Shown piece after piece: positions 46,176 to 58,400 of a DNA stretch of 64,000 bases (position 1 is its first letter; every line of letters starts with the position of its first letter). The notes under the pieces were generated by a model. It made no database searches, was not told where the DNA came from, and was given only the letters and a program-made list of their open reading frames with translations. Location of the stretch: contig OX485807.1 of NCBI GenBank assembly GCA_950295325.1, forward strand, positions 9,205,001 through 9,269,000, written 5' to 3'. The DNA comes from Polytrichum commune (Eukaryota > Streptophyta > Polytrichopsida > Polytrichales > Polytrichaceae). Both the position numbers and the translations under genes were made by a program.

Positions 46176-49100
46176 TTACATCGCTTCCAACTCCTGCTTT
46201 GGATTACCAGCACTGAATTGCTTACGATGTTCAGCTAAAACAGCCCTTGCCAAGTTGTTGAGCATCCGGAGCTCGGATGTCCCTTCCGTGTAAGAATGAG
46301 CTGGACCTGCATGCATGGCTTTAAGCTTCAGATTGGAAGTGCCCTTTTTTCTCACACCAAGCAGCGCCTGCTCCATAGTAGGCTGTCCGCGTACACCCAA
46401 CCCAGCAATTTGAACCTCATAGTGATATTTCACCGCCGCAATGTTGACCTGCATTTTACAAAGACGAAAAGTGGAGTTGATAAGACAGAACACACATACT
46501 GTAGGTGATAAGCAGGTTCAGCATGATTTAATTTGTATTTTGAGCAAAGTGCCATAATGGTTCTTGAAATAGATTGCCCTTCACTCCGACACTACCTCCA
46601 AGATTGCACCACAAGTGGAAAGGAACTATTGATTTTGTATGGAAAACAACTAATAGAAAATCATATAGTACCCAACTCCCAACAAAAACTCCAATAAAGT
46701 TGGAAGGATGCCTCTAGTACTCAGACCTAGAATAGAGAGCTCACCAGTTGAATCCGGCCCCTCACTGGACTTTTCGCCATGTCACCAAATGGAGAGGCTG
46801 CCGCAATTTGGACCAGCTGCTCAAGTGACAAAATATGAGCCATAACAATAGCATGTATCCTCTCAGTTTCATCTGGCCCTGCCCATAATTCAGGGTTGCT
46901 CCCCAGGCACAACTCAATTATTCCAAGAGCCAAGCTAGCCAATTCAGGAACTCCAGGTCTTTGAAAAGCTTTCTCCTCCGCACACCAATCACACGTCTTC
47001 AGTAACGCGTCCCAGAGTGCAAACCAGTTCAGGCTCGTGGAAGAAAGTTGTAGCGCCTTCGTTTTCAAGCTGTTCAGAATGATGGACACCAAGACCGCCG
47101 CACGATAAAATAGGTCAGGGTCTAAGTGAGAAGTCCCCACAGGCTTCAAGACCAGTACATTGGTCGCAAGTTCAAGCATGAGGCAAGAAATGCTCTTGAA
47201 TTGGATGATAAAAGGTATGCCTATCAAGCCATTTGTCGGCACCTGCTGATAGCAATTGGTTAAATTAGTACTGCAATAAACTCTATTCCTGATGTCAGTT
47301 CGCTTGAGTAGCTCGATTATAATTTATCCCACCTCATCTACACTGAAGTGTTCCTTTAGTGTGACCCACAGTGAATCTCTAGAACCCACGTTATTTTTCA
47401 ACCCATGCCAAATCTCTACATTAAAATCAACGTGGGCCAGGTTAATTGCTTTTTCCACGAGATTGATGTGGGGGACTATTGTATTTTGAGCTAAAACTCA
47501 AAACTCCAGTAAAACTGTCTTCGAACTAAAACTCAGGGTGTTGGTCGGAAGTCTCTTATAAGACTTGGCGGAAGACCCAGGGTCTACAATCCACAATATT
47601 TCCACCTTGCCCAGACAATTAGTGCGGCCCACATTTATTTCCACCAATAATAGTTTCCAATTTCACTTTACAGGGAATGTTGACAACCCCTTGGCACCTA
47701 TCATATGAAGAATAGACATGGTTTAAGACTGATCTGACAAGAGCCAGACAAGGGTGTTGAAGCATTGCTTTGGTCTGCCTAAACAACAATAAGAAATCTT
47801 GAGAATCTAGAATAAGAAGGATCTATTCAATAAAACAAGAAGTTCTCTTGTGAAATGAAAGTAGCAGATTGGGATGTTGAAACCCTGTCAGCACCTTTAT
47901 TATAAAGAATAGAGATTGTCTGGCTCTTGCCAGATCAGTCTAAACTAAGTTGTAAAAGCCTTGCTTTGGTTTACCTGAATCAACAATAAGAAACTTGGAG
48001 AATCCAGAATAAGATGGAGCTATTTTCCAAAAATAAAAAATAAAAATCTGAAGGAATGAGAAAAAAACAAAAATAAGAAGAATACATGGCTCGGTTGTCA
48101 GAGTATGTACCTGGCCTGCTGTGAACGACTGGGAATCACATTGCAAGAGGAAGTCTGAAGCCACACGATCCTCCACCATGCACCGGAATATGGTAAAGCA
48201 CAACTTTGCCCGCAACACTCCTGAAACACCTGTTGTTGCTAATTGCGAGACAACATCCTTCGAGATATTGAGAAAGGACCTGATCCAGAGAACAAAAGTT
48301 GTAAACATTTGCATCCTAATGTTCAATGGTCAAATGAAACTTTAACATCATAAACAAGAGTCAAAGAATATGTATTGAGACTCTTATGTCAGCCATCAAT
48401 AAACTCAAAAAAACTTGAAACGCACTTGTAAAGTTCAGAGCTTAGCCTCAAGATTTTTCACAAGAATCATGGGGACCACAAAATTTTGCAAACATGACGA
48501 ACAGTGTGATCAAAAAGCAGAAAGAATCTTACTTCAAAATGTCACCCCACAGGAGGGAGGCAGACTGCCCAACAGTTGCTGCACTGCTGGGTGCTTGCAA
48601 AGAATTTAAGTTGGATGAAGGCCAGACCTATACAAGACAAGCAGGAACCAATTTACAGATTACAAAACTAATGTAACACCTCTTCAAACTACATTGGATA
48701 TATACACTTACGCACATAAAGAGGTCCACATGTGTCTTTACTCCTACCAGATTGGACATGAAATGCATGTAGGCAAGAAAACTGGTTCCATCTTAATAAG
48801 ATTAAGTGCTGTAAATGGAGAGGAAAGTCCTACCTGAGCTGACTTCACAACTGGATTAAGATAGAAGAGAAAGTAGAGGAGCAAGAGACCAGCAGATGAA
48901 CTGCACCACCAGACATCCAAAGTTTCATTTCTCAGGAGACCTAAATTTCCATTGCTGTTAGGATCCCCAAAATAGGAGCCAATGCCAAAAAAGCTACTAA
49001 TATAGCCAAGAACTCCTCCAGCATCATTTGGGCTGGGCAGCGAAGCATTGATATCTGTAGGAGATGATTCATTTGAGGGCGAAAGTAGGGAGGCTACTGT

Positions 49101-51424
49101 ATGGAGGAGAGGTAAAGTTGGAGCTGCGGGGGACACAAGCCGTTCAGCATAAGGATTTGAAGATTCTCTCCATAGGAGCAGGAGAATGAGAACAAGAGAG
49201 GCATCCAACTCCAGTTTTTTTCGGTCTGTGGACAGCTTCACATTGAAGACAGCAAGGATTGCATCAAACACGTTATAGATGAAGAGGTAACTTGCTATGG
49301 TGTTAGTGTTCACATTTGGTGTGGCTGTTAGGATTGTCAGATACACCCTGCATCAACATAAGCAAGGAAAAAAACGATTGTAAGCAACAACCTCACTGAA
49401 TTTGTCACTTTCCAATGATGGCCACTTTGTTCTGGATTCAACGCAAAAAACCATTCAGCAAATAACAGTCACCTTCAATAGGTACCAAGACATAAGAATC
49501 TGCCAATGCTGTCCATAAGGTAAGCAGGCCTAATTTGAGACATTTGGTTGCTCATTGTAAATGGACACCTATTTGAGTGGTGTGTGGCTAGTATGTGTCT
49601 AAGAACAGACCCCAAAGTGGCAAGTGTTTAAAAGATATTGGACAAGTGTTTAAAAATTTGTTAACCATTCTAGACTCAATACTCAACATAATTTGGGGAA
49701 TGTACATGATCATTTAATGAGAAAGAGAATCCCACTTAATAAGGAATAAGATATCCATATGAGCTCTGAAAAACAAGAGGAAGATGGCAACCGGCACAAT
49801 TTGGATTTGCTAATCATAGAACACTATATTCATGTTCTATATACTGCAAGAAGTGGGTGCAGAGCTAAAAATTGTCCATTTAAGACCCGCGTACATTAAT
49901 ATCAGTTCCCTGCAGCTTGAGAGCAATAAAGTCTACAAATCAAACCCAGTATATAATTAACAGGTTAACAGGATGACCAATCTCAATAGACATAAAAGTT
50001 GGAAAGAGAAATTACTTTATTCCCAAGGACTTCACAAGCACTGGTACGTCATCCCTGGTAAGCAGATTTGCAATTCCTGTGATCAAACGCCGAAAAAAAC
50101 TGTCTGCGTTGTCAACAGCACCTGCCACTAGTGTAAGGATAGTGGAGCCCTGGAAAGCGCAATACATCACCCTTTAGATTCCAAGGTAGACTCAAAAAAT
50201 GAGGATTAAATTGACCAAAAAGTTCAACCATACTCCAAAAATCATCAAAACAAACTTAGCCATATGTACTGTGCAAAAGATTTGTGAGCTCACTTAAATT
50301 TCTCTAAACAACATACACTATTGAGCACAGGGGACCCCCATTACCTGTTCATTAAACCGCTTCTTGAAAATTTCCCGAAGCAACACTGCCAGAGTTTCAA
50401 GAGCATGTGCCACTCTGATGAAATTGTCATCATTTAAATACCTGGACCAAAACATAGATATGACGAGCTCTTCAAGATAAGGCCCAAATAGGAGAGACAA
50501 GATGGAGAGAATTGTCATCCGAGAATACAAACCACGCTCCATAAATGCAACACATTCAAGAAAACTATTGTTCAATATTCCAGCACTGTGCTTGAAATCA
50601 GAAATAAAATGGAAAAATGGAAAAATGAAGGTGTTATGCAGACTCACCTTATGCAGGTTGCAAAGAGTTCAGTAATGACCGGGCGCAGGTCTCCCTGAAG
50701 TTGCTCCTCTGATGCTTTTGAGATGCATTGTGCCAGGAATCCCTCATTAAGCTACACATCTCCAAAAGCATTCCATGATGATTATCAGTGCCAAATTTTC
50801 ATAGGCAACAATGCAGGCTAATGAGGAAAGAGATGTTATTGTAGAACCAAATTCTCAGCTGTCACGTGACTCGATCTTAACAAGTCTGACACCCCATTTG
50901 CATCTGTCAAGTTCCTAATAACCTTAAAGAGATGATAAGATCACTGCACCTTCAGCAATAGTAACTCATCCCAAAACCTTCCGATGGCAACACGACCTTG
51001 AATCCCCTGATCTTTGGCACTTTGAAGCGGGCTCCGAAGTGCGAAGATATCCTCATAAAGTGACACAAATTTCTCCTTGAAAACTGGCTTGAAATTCTCA
51101 GATCCAGCAGCAGTTACAAGCATCTGCCTGCTTGCAAGCCCACCTTGGTTCTGCATGCCTTGCCCAACCAAAAAGGATATTCATAAATAATTTCTCTACC
51201 TCCAAGAAGGAAAGCTTGCTTTTAATCACAAAATCACCCGTAACCATCCTCCAGACCATGAAGATTACCAAATTCCTACGCTACGGATGATGATCCAAAA
51301 AACCACACTAAATAATTGACAAGCATGTCAAACAAAATATCTGGTGACTCTGTAAGAATCTCCTCTTAAGTAAAACCAAGTGAAGTAGGCTCAGAAAACA
51401 TACTGGCTGAGATGCTAGCATCAT
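46176..51424 (-). CDS. ARMH3: ARMH3 (C10orf76) homologue, armadillo-like helical protein, ten coding exons
   Basis: Exons in transcript order: 51404-51424, 50950-51150, 50648-50751, 50345-50441, 50016-50149, 48748-49347, 48533-48586, 48111-48279, 46745-47242, 46176-46448; in phase, 716 residues, near the human protein's roughly 690 from memory. N-terminal FKEKFVSLYEDIF and RFWDELLLLK, then RVAHALETLAVLLREIF, KVYLTILTATPNVNTNTI and RAKLCFTIFRCMVEDR, correspond in order to human ARMH3. Long helical repeats follow; DUF1741 is the C-terminal domain. Animal ARMH3 works at the Golgi with GBF1 and PI4KB in membrane traffic; the plant role is unproven. The start is the first of two ATGs in a short exon; 5' UTR exons probably lie at 51500-51900. 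The exon six donor is uncertain: GTAGGA at 48832-48833 is also plausible but breaks the phase with the next exon. Introns hold an R1 repeat and a tandem duplication. Confidence 0.85.
47677..48010. repeat. Two-copy tandem duplication in an ARMH3 intron, period about 197 bp
   Basis: Shared landmarks are TTGCTTTGG at 47765 and 47961, AACAATAAGAAA near 47786 and 47983, GAGAATC(T/C)AGAATAAG near 47800 and 47998, and GTTGA(C)AA(A)CCC near 47678 and 47877. Copies differ by about 15 percent. It does not reach an annotated splice site. Confidence 0.75.
49500..49700. repeat. Dispersed repeat family R1 inside an ARMH3 intron
   Basis: The inverted family core GGACACCTATTTGAGTGGTG near 49563, followed by TCTAAGAACAGACCCCAAAG and CATGATCATTTAATGAG, matches 24310-24470 and 60960-61060. 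It lies in the intron between exons at 49347 and 50016. Confidence 0.65.
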
Positions 51425-51489
51425 CCTCGGGGCATCCTCAAGAATTAAGTCTTCTGCACCCCTGATCGCTCTGTATAAAATGAATGAGC

Positions 51490-51915
51490 AAACAAATTTC
51501 CAGGTTAACTACCGACAAATCACATTCTTAGATCGATCTGCACCAATCTGTAAGGCTTTACACATTCTACTTACATTTTCGTACAAAAGATTTGCTCTGT
51601 ATACATCCTCCCCTGTCATCCCCTGTTTTTGAGTCAACAAAAACTTACAAACCCAGCGTATGTCATCGTGATGGGTCATATACCTTTGCTGTTGGAGCAC
51701 TCAAATTGCCAAGAAAAACTCAGAGATTAACAGGTGTCGGAAAGAAAACAACGAGAGTGGAATATTAAAGTTTGCATCTGACGCACAGGATCGAAACAGA
51801 AAATGGTAAAACCCCAAATGGAGCAGGACAGCAAGGGTTTTGTCCCAGCCTGGTGGGCATGGAGGGAGAAATTGGATGTCGAGTAGCTCACCTTGGATTT
51901 GTGATGAGAGAGACA

Positions 51916-51962
<47 letters not shown>

Positions 51963-52040
51963 ATTGGGAAGAAATTTGGAGGAAGGAGTTTGTTTGGATC
52001 GGTTTGGAAGGAGTTTCGATGGGAAGCGAGCGAGCGAGGG
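51490..52040 (-). promoter_or_regulatory. Probable 5' leader and promoter region of the ARMH3 homologue
   Basis: GT-AG-bounded stretches at about 51567-51622 and 51680 upward on the minus strand look like untranslated first exons. Their frames do not join the coding frame. A CT/GA tract at 51919-51959 sits further upstream. An M1 MITE begins at about 52075, so it lies at the promoter edge. Confidence 0.4.
51919..51959. repeat. (GA)n microsatellite near the ARMH3 transcription start
   Basis: About twenty GA units without interruption (CT on the transcribed sense). It is comparable to the GA tract before the CCCH/G-patch gene and typical of plant 5' leaders. Confidence 0.85.
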
Positions 52041-52074
52041 TCACGTCGTCACGTCCACCACGTCACCTAACTTA

Positions 52075-52445
52075 AAGTTAACTACACTAACTATTGTAGT
52101 TAGTGGACCACCAATTCTACTTGTCTTGCTCAACACTAATTGTAAACCAACGCTAAATGTACACCTAACCTTATTTCTCATTCCTTGTAAAAAGGTTTGG
52201 GCATCATAGACACTTAGTAAGTGATTTTTCATCCAAATTTCAACCATCCATGACAAAATTTCATTACATACATGTTAGGATGAAGAATATACCAAATTTT
52301 GATTCAACAATTGGTCAGTGGATGAACTATAAGTAAGTTGGGATTATGGTATTTGTAAAACTATTCGTAATAAGTGTCATTAGCAAAGTTACCACAGTCA
52401 CATAAAATACCATATGACATTAAATACAATGTTTAGTGCGCTTAA
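52075..52445. mobile_element. MITE family M1 copy upstream of ARMH3
   Basis: ACTTGTCTTGCTCAACACTAA, CATTCCTTGTAAAAAGG, ACTTAGTAAGTGATTTTTCA, GAACTATAAGTAAGTTGGG and ATACCATATGACATTAAATA follow the order in the other M1 copies. It keeps the uninterrupted sequence at the point where the 34565 copy carries the pogo-like insert. Confidence 0.75.
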
Positions 52446-54149
52446 CAGTTCTTGGAGAAATTTGGTGATGGTTTTCATCCATGAGAAACAAAAACAATTT
52501 ATTTGATTTGAAGCCGGATGGCTTAAATGGAGGTAGTTGTAGAGCTTCTTCTTTTTTCCAAACATATATCTTTCCACCAATTTAATAGTTGATGTACATG
52601 TTACCAAAGATGTTTATAGCCCTCATGTTTTCTATTAGCAAATAAATAAACATTTATTAATATGTGCTATGAAACCATTGCCCCATGCTTTGATTCACTA
52701 CAATGTGGGTAAAATTTTGAAGTAATGTGGGTTATAGTTTGGAGTTATGAGGTTAAGAAAACGTAACAAATAACAACACTCCAAGCACAAGTGTTCACAT
52801 TTCCAAACATTGCTTGCTTGCTTTCAAGTTCTTTGAAATTTTGGAATTACATACATACCAGTTAGTAGGATATGAAGCCCACAATCATCAATATCATAGT
52901 GTTATCCAAATGCAATTCAAACACACTCCTCGATCTTCACACACCACTTCTTGTATGATATGAGACCCGCAATTAGTGTGAGATAATTAGCAAATCCAAC
53001 CCCATAGCCCTTCTGTTTCATAATTTTTAAAAGATTAAAACAAATTATGTTGTTGATATTATTTCGGAGCTCACATAAAATATCTCATTCGTTGTCAAAG
53101 TGAAGATTATTTTTGCTTGTTAAATGGTCATACAAGTCCCCCCAAACCATGTTGTCTATAATCAAATCTATTTTTAAAACATGTAATTTTGGTGTCCGTA
53201 CTTAGATCCACACCTAACCATATACCAAATAGGGCCCAACATAATGGTTTTTTTTGTTGGTTTGTTTATGGGTTTGTCGTTGAAGGATAGAATAGGCTGC
53301 AAAAATGAATGCATGATAGGTGTTGACCCATGTAAGGCCTTCTCTTTGGGGCATGTGAACTTGCATCATATGCAATGCACATGGGAAGAGGGTGCATTTC
53401 GCATACCGTAGAGGGCGCTTTATTTCATCTTTACTAGTGTTGGAATATAGTTTCCACATGGGATCCAAGAGTGCCTCCACCAATGTAGGATTGACATGTG
53501 GCAAACTTGAGGAGAAATAATTAATTAATGTTGAAACAGAGAGCCCTCTATGGCAATTTGGTCAACAATACTGGTGAACATACTTTGAGTTTCCGGAACA
53601 AAGTGAGGGTTTGATATTATAAACTTGCTATTTCATGTATGTGAGCTCCTTCCACCAACAACTAGAACCATATATACCTAAGAATATACCCGAGTAATGT
53701 TCCAATGTTCTCGATTGAGGGAACGCATGGGACGTTGTTGTTAAAAAATACACACATACGCACTTTGTGTCATGTTGGAACTAATTTTTGGAATCTATGA
53801 TGTTGATTTTGAAGTTGAATATGCTAAAGAAATGGATTTCCATGCTATAATATAGTTGACTCATTTTCACCTTTGGTAAGATTGGTTGGGACCAACCCAA
53901 GGAACAATACATCCACCATGTTGATTTGCCATGTTCACCAAACCCAAAGCACCCGTGCATTTAAAGACAATCATGGCACGACACTCTTGTTTGTACCATG
54001 GACATCTCCGTTCACATACCCGATAATAAAGAGACACTTCAAGCATTTACAATTTTTATCCACCCCTTCAATTGAAAGGAAATGCTATGCCTTGTAGACA
54101 CATTGAGAGCTCAAGTAGCGGAAACACAACTACATAACAATACCAAAGA
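52446..54149. other. Intergenic AT-rich stretch
   Basis: No gene is recognised on either strand; only short frames without domains. Confidence 0.4.
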
Positions 54150-54330
54150 TTGCAATTTAATGTCATAGCCGCCCCAATTACAAAATGTTGGCTATTGAGC
54201 TTGGAATGGTTAGCATGTTTTGAGCACATAGTCTGGTCTTTCTCTTTCCAAAATGTCTTTTAGTTTCCTTTCTTAGACCCACACCTAACTACATACCACT
54301 CAAATATAGTGTGTCCAGATTACCTTATGT
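54150..54330. repeat. Dispersed repeat family R1, partial copy
   Basis: CTAACTACATACCACTCAAATATAG near 54285 matches the core at about 5065. The upstream part (TTGGCTATTGAGCTTGGAATGG) resembles 4970-4985. Confidence 0.55.
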
Positions 54331-54544
54331 TTTGTGACCTCGACTGCATATTGCAAAATCTCGAGGGTGATGGATTCAAAGGACAACATGGGACTATCCT
54401 CCATGACTTAAAAAGCTCATGACGTAGTATTCAGTGCAGACCAAAAGTTGTGCTAAATTGTGGATTTCGACTCCTCATGTCTTTTCTCTTTCACATAAAT
54501 ATGATTCCTTGTCAATTTCAATATCTACATACATGCTCTACTGC

Positions 54545-54922
54545 ATATGACATGTTTAGTGTCACCAATTCCAATTGTCTTGCTCAATACTAATTGTAAA
54601 CCACGGTATAGTGTCACCAACACTAAATGTTAACCCAACAATATTTGTCATTCCTTGTAAAAATTTTGGGGGATTATAGATTTCCAGTACTGCAATTACT
54701 GTCACTTACCAAGTGATTTTTTTATCCAGATTTCAATCATCCATGACAATAGTTCATCACAAGTTGCTGACAAGAGAAGGTAGGGTTCTGGCCGATGGAC
54801 GAACTCATCCATCATCCATGACATTATTTGTTCACTTATTCTTAAGAAGTGTCATCCGAAAAGTTACCATAGTGACATTAAATACCATGTGACACTAAAT
54901 ATCACATTTTAGTGTAGTAGAC
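54545..54922 (+). mobile_element. MITE family M1, full-length-looking copy
   Basis: About 378 bp from ATGTTTAGTGTCACCAATTC to TTTTAGTGTAGTAGAC. The ends are inverted versions of one another in degenerate form (GTTTAGTGTCAC ... GTGACACTAAATAT). It contains an internal near-repeat of CATCCATGACA (54740 and 54811). No coding potential. Confidence 0.75.
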
Positions 54923-55057
54923 AGCAAAAGAAGCATTCGTGTACTGAAGTAATTTGCATCAGGGAAGCACTAAGTTAAGTGCCTTCTGTTAGTCCACTAC
55001 CTATAGCAAAACGTAAAAACTGTAAAGAATATTGGGTTCTGGAAAACTGCCATGTAC

Positions 55058-55279
55058 CTCTGAAGCAGGTGATCCATCTGCTCGTGCCAATAATATTTTC
55101 ACAGATAGACGTATGCTCCCAAGCATGGCAACCTTAAATCCATTGAAGGAGCTGCATGCTTGATCGAATTGTTCTGTAACTGATAGATACCAGAAGATGA
55201 AGTCAACAAATAAGAGATAATTAGGGAGAGCCTCAGGGAACTTATTTACGGCCTCATTTAGTTCGGTAGATTCCATAAC
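55058..55279 (-). other. Orphan exon with intact splice sites, 74 codons
   Basis: The minus strand shows TTTGGACAG|GTT at the start and GCTTCAGAG|GTACAT at the end. It encloses exactly 222 open bases, phase 0 at both sides. The product (MESTELNEAVNKFPEALPNY ... FVDFIFWYLSVTEQFDQACS ... KVAMLGSIRLSVKILLARA) looks like a helical-repeat protein. It lies between the stop of the ACT gene (55456) and an M1 MITE (54922). No partner exons are recognised, and it does not fit the ARMH3 model by alignment. The family is not recognised. Confidence 0.45.
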
Positions 55280-55455
55280 CTGTCCAAAGATGATGAAAGT
55301 AGAGATCAATATTCTCACGTGCAGCTTTGCCGAAACTGCTTGCAATAGTTTACCACTCTTGTCCTATTTCACTACCTGATTCTAGTACACAATTGTGTTG
55401 TCATCTACCTTTGCCCCCTCATCAGAGCAAATAGCAAGGATTTTATTTTATTTTA

Positions 55456-58400
55456 TCAATAACTGTCTTCCTCAGTGTCGGGTCTTCGCAAGTAATAGCG
55501 GAGAGAGTTTGTGAGCACCTGCCACACGGCAAACAGTAAACTGATCAGATTCTTTAAGAATAAACTTTTAACATGTTAATTAACCCTAGTTTTGTGAAAT
55601 CGATTACTCCTTTTCTTGGACATTGAACTATAGAATCTTCAACTTAGGGTCAAGTTTCAAACAGTAAGCAAGCCCAAATGCAACCAGTACCTCCTCCATA
55701 GATGGGCTTAATACTTCTCCATGGTATGTGACATAGAATTTATCTTTTGCAACCAACCCCTGTCATCCAATCCCACAACCAATCAGTCAACCTACTTTCC
55801 CCAAAGTACGTGTACAACTCATGAAAAGCCGATAATTAGAAACAACATAAAGAGGTGTCAAAACTTTAATGAGGTATGATTCATTACCTCAGTGTCTATT
55901 TCTGCCGACTCCACATAAATGCTGATATCCCGCACAACCTTAAGTATCTCTAACAGCAAACCTGGTCTGTCTGCTGTCTCAACCTCCAACAAACTGCAGC
56001 GCCATGAACAAGGATGAGGACGGATTACTCAACAACAGGATTCAATTGAGGTCAAAAGTTAACTTTACAAATTCCAATGTTGCAGCTCACACTAATAAAA
56101 GAAATGACTGGTAATGTGGAGTGAACTACAAAGAGACCCTGTTTATACCTTCGACGACCATCTCTCTTGACAGAGATGTGAGTGGCCACATCCACATCAA
56201 GCTGCAGAATAGCATGCAACATTTTGCATTAGTATTACACTGCGGCCAAAAATGCAATAAATGGAGTGTACCCTAATGTTTCATATTCCTATTCTCGACA
56301 TGAAATGTTGCACCTGGGATCGCAACACCATTGTTCACCAAGACCTATTCAAAATTCTACATTCAGCTAACGATTTCTGTCAGTGTCAATTAATAAAGTT
56401 CTACATCAACTGCCACTAAGAAGTACGGCTTCAAGGTTGCTGTGAGGAGCAGCTGTAGTTGTAACGTGTGCCTGTTGCTTCCTGCGGTTAGTGCAAATCC
56501 TGCTGTGGTGAGAAAGTGCAGTATATAGCTGTTCACAAGTGCAGGATTGCTCATATAGCAAGTACAGTACAAAGCAACAGATGATGGTGGATAGACTGAC
56601 TACCTTCGTTTTTGGTGGTTGGCCAAATGCCTCTCCCATGGCCAATTGCTCACTAGATTCCTGAATTCAGATCGAGGCAAAATTAGAAATGATCCTGAAT
56701 CTTCAACTGTAAACTCCTGCCGACTGTCTATTAAACTTCTGTCAGTTGTGTTGTTTCTCAACAATCCAAATGTAAGAGTTCACTTGCTACATTCCATTAT
56801 TCCTGCACATTCAACGTTGAATCACCCTCCCCTAAAGTCTTCCTCCCCAAACAAGAATCAAAAAGGCACTTCATATGAATGTGACAAGTAAGCTGATGTG
56901 GATCATACAGGATGGTACTGGAGCAGGTTGTTGATGATTGTAAGACGAATAGCTTCCAGCATCTCTGGATTCTCGACTTTTTCATTGTTATCCCTGTTAA
57001 CAACAATTCAGATAGCAGGGAGCCGATTAGTAAAATTACACTAAGAATTACACTAAGTAACATTTGAAATAAAAATCCAAATTGTCCAATGGTTGTGATG
57101 GGACGTGTTGGACATTTGCAAGCTTTCTGGCGTAAAGTAAGCACAAGTAGAAATATGGCTTCTGATGACCAGCTTTCCATGATGGAGTGTCCCGCTCCTG
57201 ATTCCTGAAGGATGTTGGGTTTCTGTCGGCCCAGAATATTCTATTGCTTTAGGCACAAACTCAACCAGCAAGGATAAACCAGAGGTTTCCAGCAAGCAGC
57301 CCAAAATCTTCCCACAGCACGTTGAAACTTAGATGCACATATGTAACCTGAAGAACTGGAATAGAAGACCAAAAATGCATTCATTAAGTACAACTCGTTT
57401 ACTGGAAAAGGAAAGTGGCCAGATCACATACCCTCGAGTGACCAAAAACTTCTTGCGCCGCATCTTTGAGCCCTCCTCAGAAGTGACGACTCCCTTGACA
57501 ACATTGAGTCCAAGGTCCTTGATTGCCTTGATCTGCAGAAAGCAGATCGTACAGGATAATAATGTCATTTGACTTGCACAACATAGACACTCAAAAAGAT
57601 CCTCACACTCAGGAATATCATCCTCAGAAATATCATCCAATTGATAGCAGTCACCACCTTGAGTAGTGCCAATGGCGCAATACTACCTGGGGATAAGATA
57701 TTCTTCAAGAGCCCTTGTATTTTAGAATGTGTGAGAGTAACCACAGTGGTGAGGATTGACGTTATCTACTCATGGATGAACTAAAACCTAACTACACTTC
57801 TAGTAGTGGTTTTTATTCCAGAACAAAACGCCAACAAATGCATCACGCAGATTCTGAGACAAATTCTTATAATAACCAAAAAGAAAAGAAGTCAGTGACT
57901 GAACCGTGTCAAGGAGGGCACCAAGCCTGTCTCCAAAGCTGATTTCCACAGTTGTGGCATGTGGATTGGAGTCCTGATCGATCAGCACAATGGGCTTTGG
58001 ATCACCGTCTACTTGAGTCTCCTGCCAGGACAAGACAATGTTTCTTACAGAACGATCCTGACAGAGGAGAAAGGTAGCAAGAATGAGACCCACCACGTAA
58101 TCACTGACAAGACTCATCACTGTTGCCTCCACTAAGATCTGACCAAGAAATAAGCCTTCAATTCTCGTGTGCAAACAATAAACAAATCAAATTTGATACA
58201 ATTTCAATGCGTGGGGCGCTCTCCTCAAGTAAGGTCCAAATACATCATTTACAACAAGACAGACAAGCAGTCCGTAGCAGAATCTCTCAGGAAAATAACA
58301 ACTATCTTTGAAGTTACTTACGGGCACGCTATCTGAAGTGACAACGCCTGCAGAATCGCCACTCGCAAGGCACACCATCCTGCATTACACCAATTACCAG

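Noticed and set aside
55058-55279. Idea that this exon belongs to the ARMH3 homologue
   Set aside because: ARMH3 exons already align in order with the animal protein from its N-terminus without a gap for this segment, and it lies 3.6 kb upstream of the start exon.
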